Below, piece after piece: positions 20,116 through 29,378 of a stretch of 64,000 nucleotides of DNA (position 1 is the stretch's first letter; each line of letters opens with the position of its first letter). Position numbers and translations under genes: made by a program. Below the pieces are notes generated by a model that had not been told where the DNA came from, did no database searches, and saw only the letters and a list, made by a program, of their open reading frames with translations. This stretch comes from Defluviimonas sp. SAOS-178_SWC (GTDB lineage: Bacteria > Pseudomonadota > Alphaproteobacteria > Rhodobacterales > Rhodobacteraceae): positions 668,001 through 732,000 of the forward strand of contig NZ_CP156081.1 of assembly GCF_039830135.1 (NCBI RefSeq), written 5' to 3'.

Positions 20116-21503
20116 GCGCTTGCTCCGCTGTTCATGAAGAGGTCGCTGCTGAGGTCGACCCCCGCCTGAATCAGCCGGTCGTAGCACTTCGGCCGGATGC
20201 CCGTTGCGATGAACTCACCCGTGATCGCGCCGGTTTCCGATACCCCGGTTTTGCGGAAGACGTAGATGTCCTGCATGGTGATCGTGTTACCCTCCATCCC
20301 GGTGATCTCGGAAATGCTCATCACCCGGCGCGAGCCGTCGCTCAGGCGATTGAGCTGCACGACCATGTCGAGGCCCGACGCGATCTGCGAGCGGATCGCC
20401 GAGACCGGGAAGTCGAGGCCGATCATCGTCACCATCTGCTCGATCCGGCCAAGCGCGTCGCGGGCGGTATTGGCATGCACCGTGGTCATGGACCCTTCAT
20501 GCCCGGTGTTCATGGCCTGGAGCATGTCGAAGGTTTCGGCCCCCCGGACCTCGCCGACGATGATCCGGTCCGGCCGCATCCGGAGCGCGTTGCGGACAAG
20601 GTCGCGCTGGGTGACGGCCCCGGTCCCCGTCGGGCTTGCCGGGCGGGTCTCCAGCCGGACGACATGATCCTGCTGGAGCTGAAGCTCCGCCGCGTCCTCG
20701 ATCGTCACCACCCGTTCGCGCGCACCGATATGAGACGAAAGCGCGTTCAGCATCGTCGTCTTGCCGGACCCGGTGCCGCCGGAAATCAGCACGTTCATCC
20801 GCGCCTGCACGAGGCCTGTCAGAAGGGCGGCGGCTTGCGGGTTGAGCGTTCCGATCTCGACCATCCGCTCCATCGTCAGCGGATTGCGCGAGAACTTGCG
20901 GATCGAAACCGACGGACCGTCGACCGCGCAGGGTCGGATGATCGCGTTGACCCGGCTTCCGTCCTCAAGCCGCGCATCGACCCAGGGGGTGGATTCGTCC
21001 ACCCGCCGCCCGATCCGGCTGACGATCTTGTCGATGATACGCAGAAGATGGCGTTCGTCGCGGAAGCGGACCTTGCTTTTCTCCAGAACCCCGAAGCGTT
21101 CGACATAAACGTTCCGGTGCGAGTTCACGAGGATGTCGTTGATCGTTGGATCGGCGAGCAAGGGTTCCAGCGGGCCGAAGCCGAGAACCTCGTCCAGAAG
21201 CTCGTCGACGAGCTTCTTGAACTCCTCGGCCCGCATCGGCCGGCCCTCGTCGCTCAGGACCTGCGATACCAGCGCCGCCACCTCGCGGCGCAGCTCCTCG
21301 GGCTGGACCTTGTCTATGACGGCGAGGTTCAGCCGGTCGAGCAGCACGTCGTGCAGGTGGCTTTTCAGTTCGAGACGGGCGGTCAGCTCCGCCTCCTGCG
21401 GGGTCTGTTCCGGCGCGGCAGGCACGGGGCGGGCAATCTTCGCGCCAAGCTCGACGACATTCGATCCTGACGGCTTTTCGGAACGGGTAAAATGCCTGAA
21501 CAC
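20112..21503 (-). CDS. tadA: Tad pilus secretion ATPase TadA/CpaF
   Basis: Hexameric secretion ATPase that powers Flp pilus assembly. 463 aa. Walker [17 protein letters not shown], the Asp box [12 protein letters not shown], the Walker-B/His region [14 protein letters not shown] and the [18 protein letters not shown] block are all intact. It sits between cpaE and tadB, the usual alphaproteobacterial order. Confidence 0.96.
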   Translation of the reverse strand: MFRHFTRSEKPSGSNVVELGAKIARPVPAAPEQTPQEAELTARLELKSHLHDVLLDRLNLAVIDKVQPEELRREVAALVSQVLSDEGRPMRAEEFKKLVDELLDEVLGFGPLEPLLADPTINDILVNSHRNVYVERFGVLEKSKVRFRDERHLLRIIDKIVSRIGRRVDESTPWVDARLEDGSRVNAIIRPCAVDGPSVSIRKFSRNPLTMERMVEIGTLNPQAAALLTGLVQARMNVLISGGTGSGKTTMLNALSSHIGARERVVTIEDAAELQLQQDHVVRLETRPASPTGTGAVTQRDLVRNALRMRPDRIIVGEVRGAETFDMLQAMNTGHEGSMTTVHANTARDALGRIEQMVTMIGLDFPVSAIRSQIASGLDMVVQLNRLSDGSRRVMSISEITGMEGNTITMQDIYVFRKTGVSETGAITGEFIATGIRPKCYDRLIQAGVDLSSDLFMNSGASA

Positions 21504-21515
21504 GGCCGTTTCTCC

Positions 21516-22706
21516 TTATGACTTGTTTTGCTGAGCGGTGGCGGCGAAGCCGCTCCGGGTCGATTGGGCCAGCCGGGCCATCGCCTTGCCGAGCGCCGAA
21601 CGGGGGGCGACGCGCGACAGGGGCTGCCCCCGGTCGGCGGCTGCGGCGGCGGAGTGCGGATCATGCGGCAGCCAGTGGTCGAGCGGCCGGTCAAGCACCT
21701 TCGCCGCCTCGCGCTGCAACCGGGAGCGCAGCAGTGGGCGGCGTTGGTGGTTGATCACGATCTTGACCGGCAGGGCGGGATTGTCCTGCGTGAAGAACTC
21801 GATCAGCCGACGGCAATGGCGGACCGAGGACACCGAGATATCGGTGACGACCATGAATTCGTCGGCGCGTTCGACAATGGGTTCGATCCAGCCGACGAGC
21901 GCGCGCGGCAGATCGACGACGACGTAATCATAGCTGCCGCGAAGCGTGTCGAGGATCGCCGCGACCTGATCGGGCCTGAGCGAGTCGAGCGGCGCGAATT
22001 TCGAAGGCGCCGCCAGAACCGAAAGCCCGTTCTTCATCACGACCATCGACTGGTCGAGGAAATTGGCGTCCGGGATCGTCCCGTCGAGGGCGAGTTGCAG
22101 GAGCGTGTCCTGTTCCCCGAGATCGAGAAACGATCCAATGGTTCCGAATTGAAGATCGAAATCCACGATCGCCACCTTCGGGCGCGCCTCGCGTTTCCGA
22201 AGGCCGGCGCCGGAGGCAAGCTGGTCGGCGAGGTTGACGGCGACCGTCGTCGACCCGACCCCGCCGCGCGCCTGCGCCACCGCGATGATCCGGCCGGCGC
22301 GATTGCCCGCGCTCCCCTTCTGGCGACCGAGCCGCGTGACCTGGCGGTCGACGCCGCCCTCCGCCGTCGGCAGCGGCAGGACCTCGTCCACGCCGGCATT
22401 CGACAGCGCCCGCGCCTGACTCAGAGAGATGTTCCCGTCGGCCAGCGCCACGAGTTTCGTGCCGGTTCGCCGGTGTGCGACAAGATCGCGAATCGCGGTC
22501 AGGTCGCCCTGATCGTCCGGGCTGGTCTGGAAAAGGATGACGTCATAGTCGGCCATCGCCTTGACCGCCCGCCCGTTCATCCCGGCCAGCGTGGAGGTAT
22601 GCGTGTCGACCCGCACCCCGGGATCGGCGGCAAGGGATCGTCCGATCGCGTCCGAGACGCTGGCAGCTGGGGCAATCACGAGCATGGATCTGGTCGTCAC
22701 AGTCAT
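21516..22706 (-). CDS. cpaE: Pilus localisation/assembly protein CpaE/TadZ (ParA-MinD-like)
   Basis: 396 aa. Residues 1-120 form an atypical receiver-like domain (SMLVIAPAASVSDAIGRS, DYDVILFQTSP) and residues 135-390 a MinD/ParA-like ATPase. The Walker A is variant, ARGGVGSTTVAVNLA, with the usual GKT lysine replaced by Ser, as is common in CpaE/TadZ. These proteins direct the Tad machine to its cell site. The ATG at 22706 has an AAGGATGAG ribosome site; the alternative at 22748 would overlap the upstream gene. Confidence 0.9.
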   Translation of the reverse strand: MTVTTRSMLVIAPAASVSDAIGRSLAADPGVRVDTHTSTLAGMNGRAVKAMADYDVILFQTSPDDQGDLTAIRDLVAHRRTGTKLVALADGNISLSQARALSNAGVDEVLPLPTAEGGVDRQVTRLGRQKGSAGNRAGRIIAVAQARGGVGSTTVAVNLADQLASGAGLRKREARPKVAIVDFDLQFGTIGSFLDLGEQDTLLQLALDGTIPDANFLDQSMVVMKNGLSVLAAPSKFAPLDSLRPDQVAAILDTLRGSYDYVVVDLPRALVGWIEPIVERADEFMVVTDISVSSVRHCRRLIEFFTQDNPALPVKIVINHQRRPLLRSRLQREAAKVLDRPLDHWLPHDPHSAAAAADRGQPLSRVAPRSALGKAMARLAQSTRSGFAATAQQNKS

Positions 22707-22744
22707 TTTCTCATCCTTCCGCCGGGCCGGTTGCCCGCGCACAC

Positions 22745-23395
22745 TCATCCGTTCTCACCAAGGTCGAGGTCTTCGCCCGGCAATGACATGCTCATCACCG
22801 GGAAGGGCAGGGTACCGGCGGGACCGGTGCCCGTGCCCCCCGTCGCCAGCGCCGCGAGGCCGGCAAGCGGGGTCACGAACTGGAAATTCAGGTTCTGGAT
22901 CTCGACCGTGACGACCGGCACGTAGGGGCCGCCGAGGAAATTCAGGGCCGGGTCGAAGTCGTATCTGAAGCTCAGGTTGGCAGTCGTGGCGCCCGCGGGC
23001 ATCAGGGGCGAGATCGCCGCCCATATTTCGTTCACGACCAGCGGGTCGCCGGTCAGCCCCGTGCAGGCTGCGGACTGTGCCACGCAGATCGTTCCGCCCC
23101 CCGCCGAACAGGCCGTGCCGAACCGGGGCGGCGTCGTATTGGGCGGTACCGTGCCCCGGCGGTTCGTCGGCAACAGGCCGGCGCAAGCGGCGGGCCTCAC
23201 CGCCGCGACGCGGCTTGCAATCTGCACCGCCTTGTCCGCCATCACGTATTCCGCCCCCATGCGGCCGAAGTCGACCAGCCCGAAGAAGAGCAGCAGGAAC
23301 AGCGGCAACATCAGCGCAAGCTCTACCAGCGCCGTCCCATCCTCCTCCCGAGCGAAACGCCGCGCGGCTTGGGCGATATGGCACAGCACACTCAT
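22745..23395 (-). CDS. TadE/TadF-like pseudopilin
   Basis: 216 aa. The N-terminal region has the TadE-type signature: a basic stretch ending EEDGTALVELALMLPLFLLL, with the prepilin-like hydrophobic helix and conserved Glu. The remainder is a periplasmic domain with six cysteines that could form disulfides. The start overlaps the stop of the upstream pseudopilin by 4 bp. It is probably processed by CpaA and acts in pilus assembly. Whether it is TadE or TadF cannot be settled from sequence alone. Confidence 0.85.
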   Translation of the reverse strand: MSVLCHIAQAARRFAREEDGTALVELALMLPLFLLLFFGLVDFGRMGAEYVMADKAVQIASRVAAVRPAACAGLLPTNRRGTVPPNTTPPRFGTACSAGGGTICVAQSAACTGLTGDPLVVNEIWAAISPLMPAGATTANLSFRYDFDPALNFLGGPYVPVVTVEIQNLNFQFVTPLAGLAALATGGTGTGPAGTLPFPVMSMSLPGEDLDLGENG

Positions 23396-23916
23396 GAGCC
23401 ATACACCCGTGCCGAGTCCGAGATTGTCGTCGTGAAGGTCGCGATGGCCGCCCCCCCGACCAGGGCAAAGATGTTTGAGAACGGCATCTGAATCTCGACG
23501 TCGGCCTCCACCGTCACCACGGCCACCGGAGAGGCGCGATATCCGCTGTTGTTGCAATGGATACTCGGCAAAACCACGCGGACATCCGTTACGGTGATTG
23601 CGCCAGGCAGGAAGAAAGCGCCCAGATCCTTGTTCTTGAGAGCAGGCACCAGATTGGTATAGGGCGCGATAGCAGAGGTCGTTGAACCCGTCGCGCAGAT
23701 GTTCATGGGCACGACCCTGGCGAGGTAGCGGGTGGCGTCGCGCACGCCGCCGATCGCGCTCTGAAAGCCGATCATGATGCGTGCACTCTCCACGATCATC
23801 GCGAACACGAGGAGCATCATCGGCAGGACCAGCGCGAATTCGACCAGCGCGGCGCCACGCTCTTCGCGGGCGAAGCGGAGAAGCGGCGTGATTGGCGATG
23901 TCATGCGTCTTGCCAT
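23392..23916 (-). CDS. TadE-like pseudopilin
   Basis: 174 aa, paralogous to its downstream neighbour: EERGAALVEFALVLPMMLLVF is the TadE prepilin-like segment, followed by a periplasmic domain with two cysteines. The start at 23916 (MARRMTSP) follows AGGTGATCGG; an in-frame ATG at 23904 is the alternative. The stop overlaps the next ATG by 4 bp. Expected to be cleaved by CpaA. Confidence 0.85.
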   Translation of the reverse strand: MARRMTSPITPLLRFAREERGAALVEFALVLPMMLLVFAMIVESARIMIGFQSAIGGVRDATRYLARVVPMNICATGSTTSAIAPYTNLVPALKNKDLGAFFLPGAITVTDVRVVLPSIHCNNSGYRASPVAVVTVEADVEIQMPFSNIFALVGGAAIATFTTTISDSARVYGS

Positions 23917-23920
23917 CCGA

Positions 23921-25414
23921 TCACCTGTAAAGCTGCACGACATCGTGGATGATCCCCGCCGATCCGCCGCTGCCGCCATTCCCGCCGGCCGATCCGATGA
24001 TCTCGGCGTAGATGTCGAGCGACGAGACCGAGCCGCCATTGTCGACGACGGGTTCCGTGATGAACATCTTGACGAACTGGTGGACCGGCACAGCCTGCGC
24101 GCTTCCGCTGATCGGATTTGCCGCGCAGTCGATCCCGGCCGCGATGATCACGCGGCGCTCGGGGTCGGGCGCCTGGTTGGGCGAGCACATCGGGCGGCCG
24201 GTTTCCGAAAGGCCGGTCAGGATGGAACTGCTGGAGCCGGCTCCGCCTGCCGATGCGATCTCGGCCAGATAATATTCGTAGCGCGTCGTTGCGCCCGGAT
24301 GCGGGTCGGTGCCCCCGTAGTTCTTCGTCACATAGGCCGCCCGCCCGGTTGACCATGTGCCGTCACCGTAGGGGGCGCAGCCGGGGAAGCAATCGTCCCG
24401 GGGAATGGCCAGCGTGTCGGTGGTCGGTTGCGGGTTGTTCCAGTTGCACGAATTGCCGCCCGACGTTTCCAGTCCCTTGATGACATTCGGCGCCGGCGCG
24501 AAGACAGGATTGTTCATCTCGTTCTTCATCGCGCCGGTCCACATGTCGAAGCGGGTGTTCAGCGCCGCATTGGTGATGCCGACCTTCTGGCCCGGTTCTG
24601 TATCGACCCCGCGCTGCGCGAAGCACTGGGTGATGCTGCCAACGGCGCCAAGGACGCAGCGCAGCATCGGCCCGGTGCCGCCTGCCCCGGCACAGTTCCC
24701 TGTGGAATCGAGCGCAAGCGTCGAGGGTTCGAGGAAACCGAAATTGCCCGGCCCCCAGGCCGCACCTTGACCGCCGGACCGCAGCCGGATCATGTCGCCG
24801 ATGGTGGCGGGGTCCGAAGCATCGAAGGTCGGGCCGGGGATGCAGAACATCATCGGCGTGATGTCGCAGGCATATTGGGTGAACCCGGCCACTGCCGTCG
24901 CACCGACGTTGGGATCGACCCGTGCTGAACCGGTCAGCACCTGCAGCGCGGCACCGAACGTATAGGGCACGGTCTTCGGCTCCAGCGTGACGCGGGCGTA
25001 GATCGCGTTTCTGGGCGCGGGCGGATTCGGATTGGGCGCCGGCGGCAGGGGGGTCGTGTCATTGCCCGGCAGGGCGGCAAAGAAATCGAGTGTGAAGTCG
25101 GCAGATGTCAGCGCCTGCGCGCCCAGGCCGAAGGTCTGGCTGTCGGCGATCAGGTTTGTCGCCGCATTCCTGGCGCGGATGATCGAGTCAGGGCGGCCGT
25201 CAAGCTCTCCGGCCGCTGCAAGAGCCACGTGATCGGCGTAAGCCTGCAACTCGGACTGCGTCGCGGCGACGCGGCCGATGTCGAAGGACAGCGCAACCAT
25301 GCCAAGCACCACCGCCAGCGCCATGGCCCAGAAGACCAGAATGGCGCCGTCCTCGTCCTTCGCGAAGGTCCCGGTGTCGCGGTTGTTCGTCATGGTGCGC
25401 CCCGGTTCCGTCAC
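23921..25414 (-). CDS. tadG: TadG-like pilus assembly protein
   Basis: 497 aa. One N-terminal membrane segment (ILVFWAMALAVVLGMVALSF) follows the KDEDGA leader, then an extended periplasmic region with several cysteines. The Asp-Ile-Gly-Arg after the membrane helix is typical of TadG-like (Tad_N) proteins. A GTG start at 25414 overlaps the cpaB stop (GTGA) and has GGAAG nearby; an ATG at 25393 is possible. It follows cpaB directly, where many Tad loci have the secretin gene instead. Confidence 0.82.
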   Translation of the reverse strand: MTEPGRTMTNNRDTGTFAKDEDGAILVFWAMALAVVLGMVALSFDIGRVAATQSELQAYADHVALAAAGELDGRPDSIIRARNAATNLIADSQTFGLGAQALTSADFTLDFFAALPGNDTTPLPPAPNPNPPAPRNAIYARVTLEPKTVPYTFGAALQVLTGSARVDPNVGATAVAGFTQYACDITPMMFCIPGPTFDASDPATIGDMIRLRSGGQGAAWGPGNFGFLEPSTLALDSTGNCAGAGGTGPMLRCVLGAVGSITQCFAQRGVDTEPGQKVGITNAALNTRFDMWTGAMKNEMNNPVFAPAPNVIKGLETSGGNSCNWNNPQPTTDTLAIPRDDCFPGCAPYGDGTWSTGRAAYVTKNYGGTDPHPGATTRYEYYLAEIASAGGAGSSSSILTGLSETGRPMCSPNQAPDPERRVIIAAGIDCAANPISGSAQAVPVHQFVKMFITEPVVDNGGSVSSLDIYAEIIGSAGGNGGSGGSAGIIHDVVQLYR

Positions 25415-26217
25415 TCGACTTCCACGGTCTCGACCGTGTTGGCACGGCGGACCCGGATCGTGGGCTTGGATTGGGTCGGTTCCGCGACCGGCGACTTTTC
25501 GCGCAGGATGTCGGTCAGGCGGATCGAATCGAGCGGCGCGTCGGCCGCATTTTCAAGTGACCGCAGCGACAGGCTGAGCGTGCCGGCCTTCTGGGCCAGC
25601 GCCAGCGTCTGGCTTTGTTCCGGGGTCACCTCGACGGTGACGGTCTTGGCCACGCCGGGCTGGTCGTTGTTGCGGTTCGCATCCTGATCGACGCCGATGA
25701 CGCGGATGTTTTGCAGGATCGTGATGGCGCGCAGCGTTTCGCCGCCGCCCTGGGTCAGAACAATGTCGACACTGTCGCCGGGGGTGACGAAACCGCCGAC
25801 GGCGGTTTCCGCATCGACCTTGATCGCCATCGCGCGCGAATTCTCGCCGAGGCTTTGGACGATCGTCACCTTTTCTCCGAAGGCCGAGACCTTGGAAGCG
25901 AGGATCAGCTCGCCCTGCGCCATCTCGCGCGTGGCGCGGCGCGGCGGCATGCCGGGGGCGGGGACGAGGGTGTCGAGTTCGGTGATGGCACCCGGCGGCA
26001 GGGCCGTACGGGGCCAGGACATGACCTGCAGCATCTGGGGCTGGATCGCCTGTCCGAAGGGGATGTCGCGCCCGGCGACGATGACCGAGACGAGCGCCGC
26101 CTCGGGATCGGTCGCGGCGACGGCGCGGCTGCGGTCGAGATATTCCCGGGCGCCGAAAGCCGATCCTCCGGCTACGGCGACACCGAGCATGGCGACGAGG
26201 ATGGAACGGGCTCCCAC
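25411..26217 (-). CDS. cpaB: Flp pilus assembly protein CpaB/RcpC
   Basis: 268 aa. It has an N-terminal membrane anchor (ILVAMLGVAVAGGSAFGA), an SAF domain (VIVAGRDIPFGQAIQPQML) and the RcpC/CpaB core (LGENSRAMAIKVDAETAVGG). CpaB/RcpC lies in the periplasm and helps stabilise the outer-membrane channel. I take GTG at 26217 as start because AGGAGAA lies 6 bp upstream (26221-26228 region) and the product then begins right at the membrane anchor. An ATG at 26268 has no comparable ribosome site. Confidence 0.88.
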   Translation of the reverse strand: MGARSILVAMLGVAVAGGSAFGAREYLDRSRAVAATDPEAALVSVIVAGRDIPFGQAIQPQMLQVMSWPRTALPPGAITELDTLVPAPGMPPRRATREMAQGELILASKVSAFGEKVTIVQSLGENSRAMAIKVDAETAVGGFVTPGDSVDIVLTQGGGETLRAITILQNIRVIGVDQDANRNNDQPGVAKTVTVEVTPEQSQTLALAQKAGTLSLSLRSLENAADAPLDSIRLTDILREKSPVAEPTQSKPTIRVRRANTVETVEVE

Positions 26218-26283
26218 GGCAGTTCTCCTATTTCCGGTTCCGGATACGGTCCGTTGCGATCTCAGCATCGAAACGGCTTCGTC

Positions 26284-26332
26284 GGGGCGCCCTGCGGCGC
26301 CCCGGAAGCGGCGGCCGACCGAAGTCGGCCGC
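26284..26332 (-). terminator. Two hairpins between flp and cpaB
   Basis: Just downstream of the flp stop (minus strand) lies a perfect 9-bp stem with a 4-nt loop (26311-26319 with 26324-26332, GCGGCCGAC/GTCGGCCGC). A second 7-bp stem with a 6-nt loop follows (26284-26290 with 26297-26303). There is no T-run. The position suits partial termination or protection of the abundant pilin message from the downstream assembly genes. Confidence 0.65.
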
Positions 26333-26339
26333 GAATTGA

Positions 26340-26540
26340 TTACGGGCAGACAGCGACGGTGCCGCCAGTCATCGCGGAACAAGCGCTGTCCATCTGGCCC
26401 TCGACGGTCGTGCCGAGGCCGGAGAGAGCGCCGACGCCGACGGTGACGGCCAGCACAAGGGCGACGCCATATTCCACCAGTGTGACGCCTTCGTCGTTGT
26501 GACGGAAGGAACGGAGCTTCTTCATCAGAGTTGCGCGCAT
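26340..26540 (-). CDS. flp: Flp/Fap major pilin
   Basis: 66-aa pilin precursor. A basic leader ends in NDEG, then VTLVEYGVALVLAVTVGVGA, with the conserved Glu at +5 and Tyr at +6 of the mature Flp pilin; cleavage by CpaA is expected after the Gly. Two cysteines near the C-terminus could form a disulfide. GAGGAGA lies 5 bp before the ATG at 26540. It is first in the Tad operon and is followed by two hairpins. The 270 bp upstream, up to the lyxose isomerase start at 26811, should hold its promoter; I could not pick convincing boxes. Confidence 0.93.
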   Translation of the reverse strand: MRATLMKKLRSFRHNDEGVTLVEYGVALVLAVTVGVGALSGLGTTVEGQMDSACSAMTGGTVAVCP

Positions 26541-26810
26541 TGTAATCTCCTCAAACGCGTTCAGATTAGTCCCGGATGGCCCGGGTCAGAGAGACGAACC
26601 GAAGGTCAAACTCGCGGCTCACCTTCAGGATTACGGCGGAAATGTGGCGGCGCATCGTCTGGAACGATGAAACTTTCTCCCGAAGGTTGTATTTTCCTTG
26701 CGCCTGCGCGGAAATCGGTGGTGCCGCCCGGTCGCCGGATCCGGACTTGCGCGGCGCGGAACGGGCGCCCATCCTGCATGGACGGACCAATGGAACGGGA
26801 ACGAACACCC

Positions 26811-27485
26811 ATGAAACGATCCGAGATCAACGCCATCCTGAGCGAGGCCGATGCCTTCATCCGCTCTTTCGGATATGCCCTGCCGCCCTTCGCCTACTGG
26901 TCGCCCGAGGAGATGCGGGCGGCGATCGCGAACGGCAGCGATCATGCCGCGCGCGGGCTCGGCTGGGATATCACCGACTACGGGCAAGGGCGGTTCGATG
27001 AACTCGGTCTCTTTCTCTTCACGGTCCGCAACGGCGATGCCGCAGACCTCTCCAGTGGGCGGGGGATGCTCTATGCCGAGAAGATCATGATCTCCCGCCG
27101 CGATCAGCTGAGCCCGATGCACCGCCACAACATCAAGGCCGAGGACATCATCAACCGGGGTGGCGGAACGCTGGTTCTGGAACTCTTCGCGCCGGATGGC
27201 GACGGCGGAATCGACCCGGCCTCCGGGGTCGAGGTGCCGGTCGACGGCACGCTCCGCCGCCTGTCCGCAGGCGGACTCCTGAAGCTCGCGCCGGGAGAAT
27301 CGGTGACGCTGATGCCGGGTATCTGGCATGCGTTTTGGGCCGAGGGCGCCGACGTGCTGATCGGCGAGGTCTCGACCGTCAACGACGACCGCACCGACAA
27401 CGTCTTCCGCGAGAAGATCGGCCGCTTTCCGTCGGTGGAAGAGGACGTGGCCCCGCTTCACCTTCTCGTCTCGGACTATTCCTGA
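26811..27485 (+). CDS. D-lyxose ketol-isomerase
   Basis: Cupin-fold, metal-dependent sugar isomerase of the D-lyxose isomerase family (D-lyxose to D-xylulose; many also act on D-mannose). 224 aa, the usual length. The metal ligands are visible as MHRHNIKAED (two His, one Glu) and PGIWHAFW (His). The ATG at 26811 aligns with the family N-terminus. It stands alone with no sugar transporter or kinase next to it, so its physiological substrate is open. Its D-xylulose product could feed into the pentose phosphates. Confidence 0.88.
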   Translation: MKRSEINAILSEADAFIRSFGYALPPFAYWSPEEMRAAIANGSDHAARGLGWDITDYGQGRFDELGLFLFTVRNGDAADLSSGRGMLYAEKIMISRRDQLSPMHRHNIKAEDIINRGGGTLVLELFAPDGDGGIDPASGVEVPVDGTLRRLSAGGLLKLAPGESVTLMPGIWHAFWAEGADVLIGEVSTVNDDRTDNVFREKIGRFPSVEEDVAPLHLLVSDYS

Positions 27486-27617
27486 AGCGCCGGCGTCACC
27501 GGCAAGAGCAAAAGCCACTGCCCCGCGCGGTGCCGATCGCCTGTCCCGTCACCGGTATGCATTCTCCTGTTGACAGGCCCAGCCGGGGGCACGTTTGTTG
27601 ACGCGGGTAACGATGGT

Positions 27618-27647
27618 GCCGCAGGTTCGCCCGTCAGCGGGTGCGGC
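27618..27647 (+). promoter_or_regulatory. Structured leader upstream of the ABC transporter
   Basis: GCCGCA (27618-27623) pairs with TGCGGC (27642-27647), enclosing CCCG-TCAG-CGGG (27630-27641), 32 bp before the substrate-binding protein start. A consensus TTGACA lies at 27570-27575, with only a weak -10 (GTTTGT at 27593). I could not match the leader to a known riboswitch class. Confidence 0.3.
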
Positions 27648-27679
27648 AACCGGCAGCGTCAGATCAGGGAGAGTGCGAC

Positions 27680-28504
27680 ATGATATTCGGCAAGATCGGG
27701 ATTTCGGCAATTCTTGTGTTGATCTTTGCGGCTTCCACGGCCGCAGCCGACGAAAGCTGCGCGGCGGGCAAGACGCTGAAAGACGGCGTTTTGACGATCG
27801 CCACCGGCAATCCGGCTTATTTCCCCTGGGTGATCGACAACGACCCAGTCAGCGGCAAGGGATTCGAGGCCGCCGTCGCCTACGAGATCGCCGCACGGAT
27901 GGGGTTCGACCGCGACCATGTGGAATGGACCTCGACCACCTTCGATCAGGCGATCCAGCCGGGCCCGAAGGAGTTCGACTTCAACCTCCAGCAATATTCG
28001 ATCACCGAAGAGCGCGATCAGACCATCGACTTCTCCGCCCCCTACTACGCGGCGGCGCAGGCGGTTCTCGTGCGGCAGCCCACGGTCGACGGCGGCGCGA
28101 CGCCGACTCTCGCCTCTCTGAAGGCGTTGAAATGGGGGCTCGCCGCCGGAACGACCGCGCCGGCTTTGGTGCAGGAATTGGTCGCGCCGGACAGCGCGCC
28201 GCTCCTGTACGATGAGACGGCCGATACGGCCGAGGCGCTGAAGGCCGGCCAGATCGACGCAACGATGATGGACCTGCCGACCGCGCTTTTTACCGCCGCC
28301 GTTCTGCTCGACGACGGTGTGGTGCTTGGCCAGTTCCCGAAGGGGGCGGAGGCGCCGGATTCCTTCGGCCTCGTCTTCGAAGAGGGCAACCCCCTGCGCG
28401 ACTGCGCCAACGAGGCGATCGCCGCGATGACGGAGGACGGCAAGCTGGCCGCGATCGAGGCCGAGTGGCTACAGGAGGCGACGGGCGTTCCGGTCATCGA
28501 GTGA
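27680..28504 (+). CDS. Polar amino acid ABC transporter, periplasmic substrate-binding protein
   Basis: 274 aa. A Sec signal peptide (ISAILVLIFAASTAAADE) is followed by a type-II periplasmic binding fold (SBP_bac_3): GVLTIATGNPAYFPWVID, GKGFEAAVAYEIAARMGF, ITEERDQTIDFSAPYY and the DEAL-like TAEALKAGQIDATMMDLPT. This family carries glutamine, histidine, cystine and related solutes; the ligand cannot be named here. It is the first gene of a three-gene transporter and probably delivers ligand to the permease 10 bp downstream. Confidence 0.92.
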   Translation: MIFGKIGISAILVLIFAASTAAADESCAAGKTLKDGVLTIATGNPAYFPWVIDNDPVSGKGFEAAVAYEIAARMGFDRDHVEWTSTTFDQAIQPGPKEFDFNLQQYSITEERDQTIDFSAPYYAAAQAVLVRQPTVDGGATPTLASLKALKWGLAAGTTAPALVQELVAPDSAPLLYDETADTAEALKAGQIDATMMDLPTALFTAAVLLDDGVVLGQFPKGAEAPDSFGLVFEEGNPLRDCANEAIAAMTEDGKLAAIEAEWLQEATGVPVIE

Positions 28505-28514
28505 CCGCTTGCCC

Positions 28515-29378
28515 ATGACCCCGGACGGAATGAAGGACGCGGCCGCCGGCCTCAAGCCCGTGCGCGGGCCGACGCGGCGCGAGGTGCGGGAAGCGCGGCT
28601 GCGGCGGCGGAGCATGCTCATCGCCGCCGCGAGCACGGCGTTTGTCGTCACGCTTGTCGTGGGCCTCGTGCCGATGGCGCCTGGATGGGAGCGGGTCCAG
28701 AAATCCTTCTTCAATCCCGACATCTTCGCCGAGACCTTTCCGGGGCTTCTCGGGGCCTTCCTCCTCGATGTGATGATCTTTGCCTGGTGCGCGCCGATGA
28801 TCGCGGTCCTGGGCCTTGTCATCGCGCTCGCCCGCGACGCCCGCTCGCCCGCGCTTTTCCCGCTCCGGCTCTTCGGGACGATCTACAACGATGTGTTCCG
28901 CGGGGTGCCGGTGATCCTCGTGATCTATCTCGTCGGCTTCGGCATTCCCGGTCTCGGTCTGCCACGGCCGTGGAACAGCCCCTATATCTGGGGCACGGTC
29001 GCGGTCGTGCTGACCTATTCCGCCTACGTGGCCGAGGTCTACCGGACCGGGATCGAGTCCATTCACGAAAGCCAGCGCGCGGCGGCCACATCGCTCGGCC
29101 TCTCGCACTGGGATACGATGCGCTACGTGATCCTGCCGCAGGCGATCCGCCGGGTGATCCCGGCCAACATGAACCTTCTGATCGCGCTTCAGAAGGATGT
29201 GGCGCTCCTTTCGTTCATCGGCCCCGTGGAGATCCTGCGCCAAGCGGGCGTCTACAAGTCGATCCACGCGAATTTCACGCCCTATCTCGGCGCGGCCCTG
29301 ATCTTCCTTGCCGTGACCGTCCCGGCGACCCGAGCCGTCGACCGCATGATCGCCCGCCAGAACAAGGCGCGCAGCTGA
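28515..29378 (+). CDS. Polar amino acid ABC transporter, permease
   Basis: 287 aa, with about five membrane segments (for example [35 protein letters not shown] and [17 protein letters not shown]). The HisM/GlnP-type EAA loop [20 protein letters not shown], which docks on the ATPase, is clear. Only one permease is present, so it would act as a homodimer. The stop overlaps the ATPase start by one base. Confidence 0.93.
   Translation: MTPDGMKDAAAGLKPVRGPTRREVREARLRRRSMLIAAASTAFVVTLVVGLVPMAPGWERVQKSFFNPDIFAETFPGLLGAFLLDVMIFAWCAPMIAVLGLVIALARDARSPALFPLRLFGTIYNDVFRGVPVILVIYLVGFGIPGLGLPRPWNSPYIWGTVAVVLTYSAYVAEVYRTGIESIHESQRAAATSLGLSHWDTMRYVILPQAIRRVIPANMNLLIALQKDVALLSFIGPVEILRQAGVYKSIHANFTPYLGAALIFLAVTVPATRAVDRMIARQNKARS

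Noticed and set aside
21516-22706. Inactivated Walker A in CpaE as a sign of decay
   Set aside because: CpaE/TadZ proteins commonly have a variant P-loop lacking the usual lysine, so this is a family trait.
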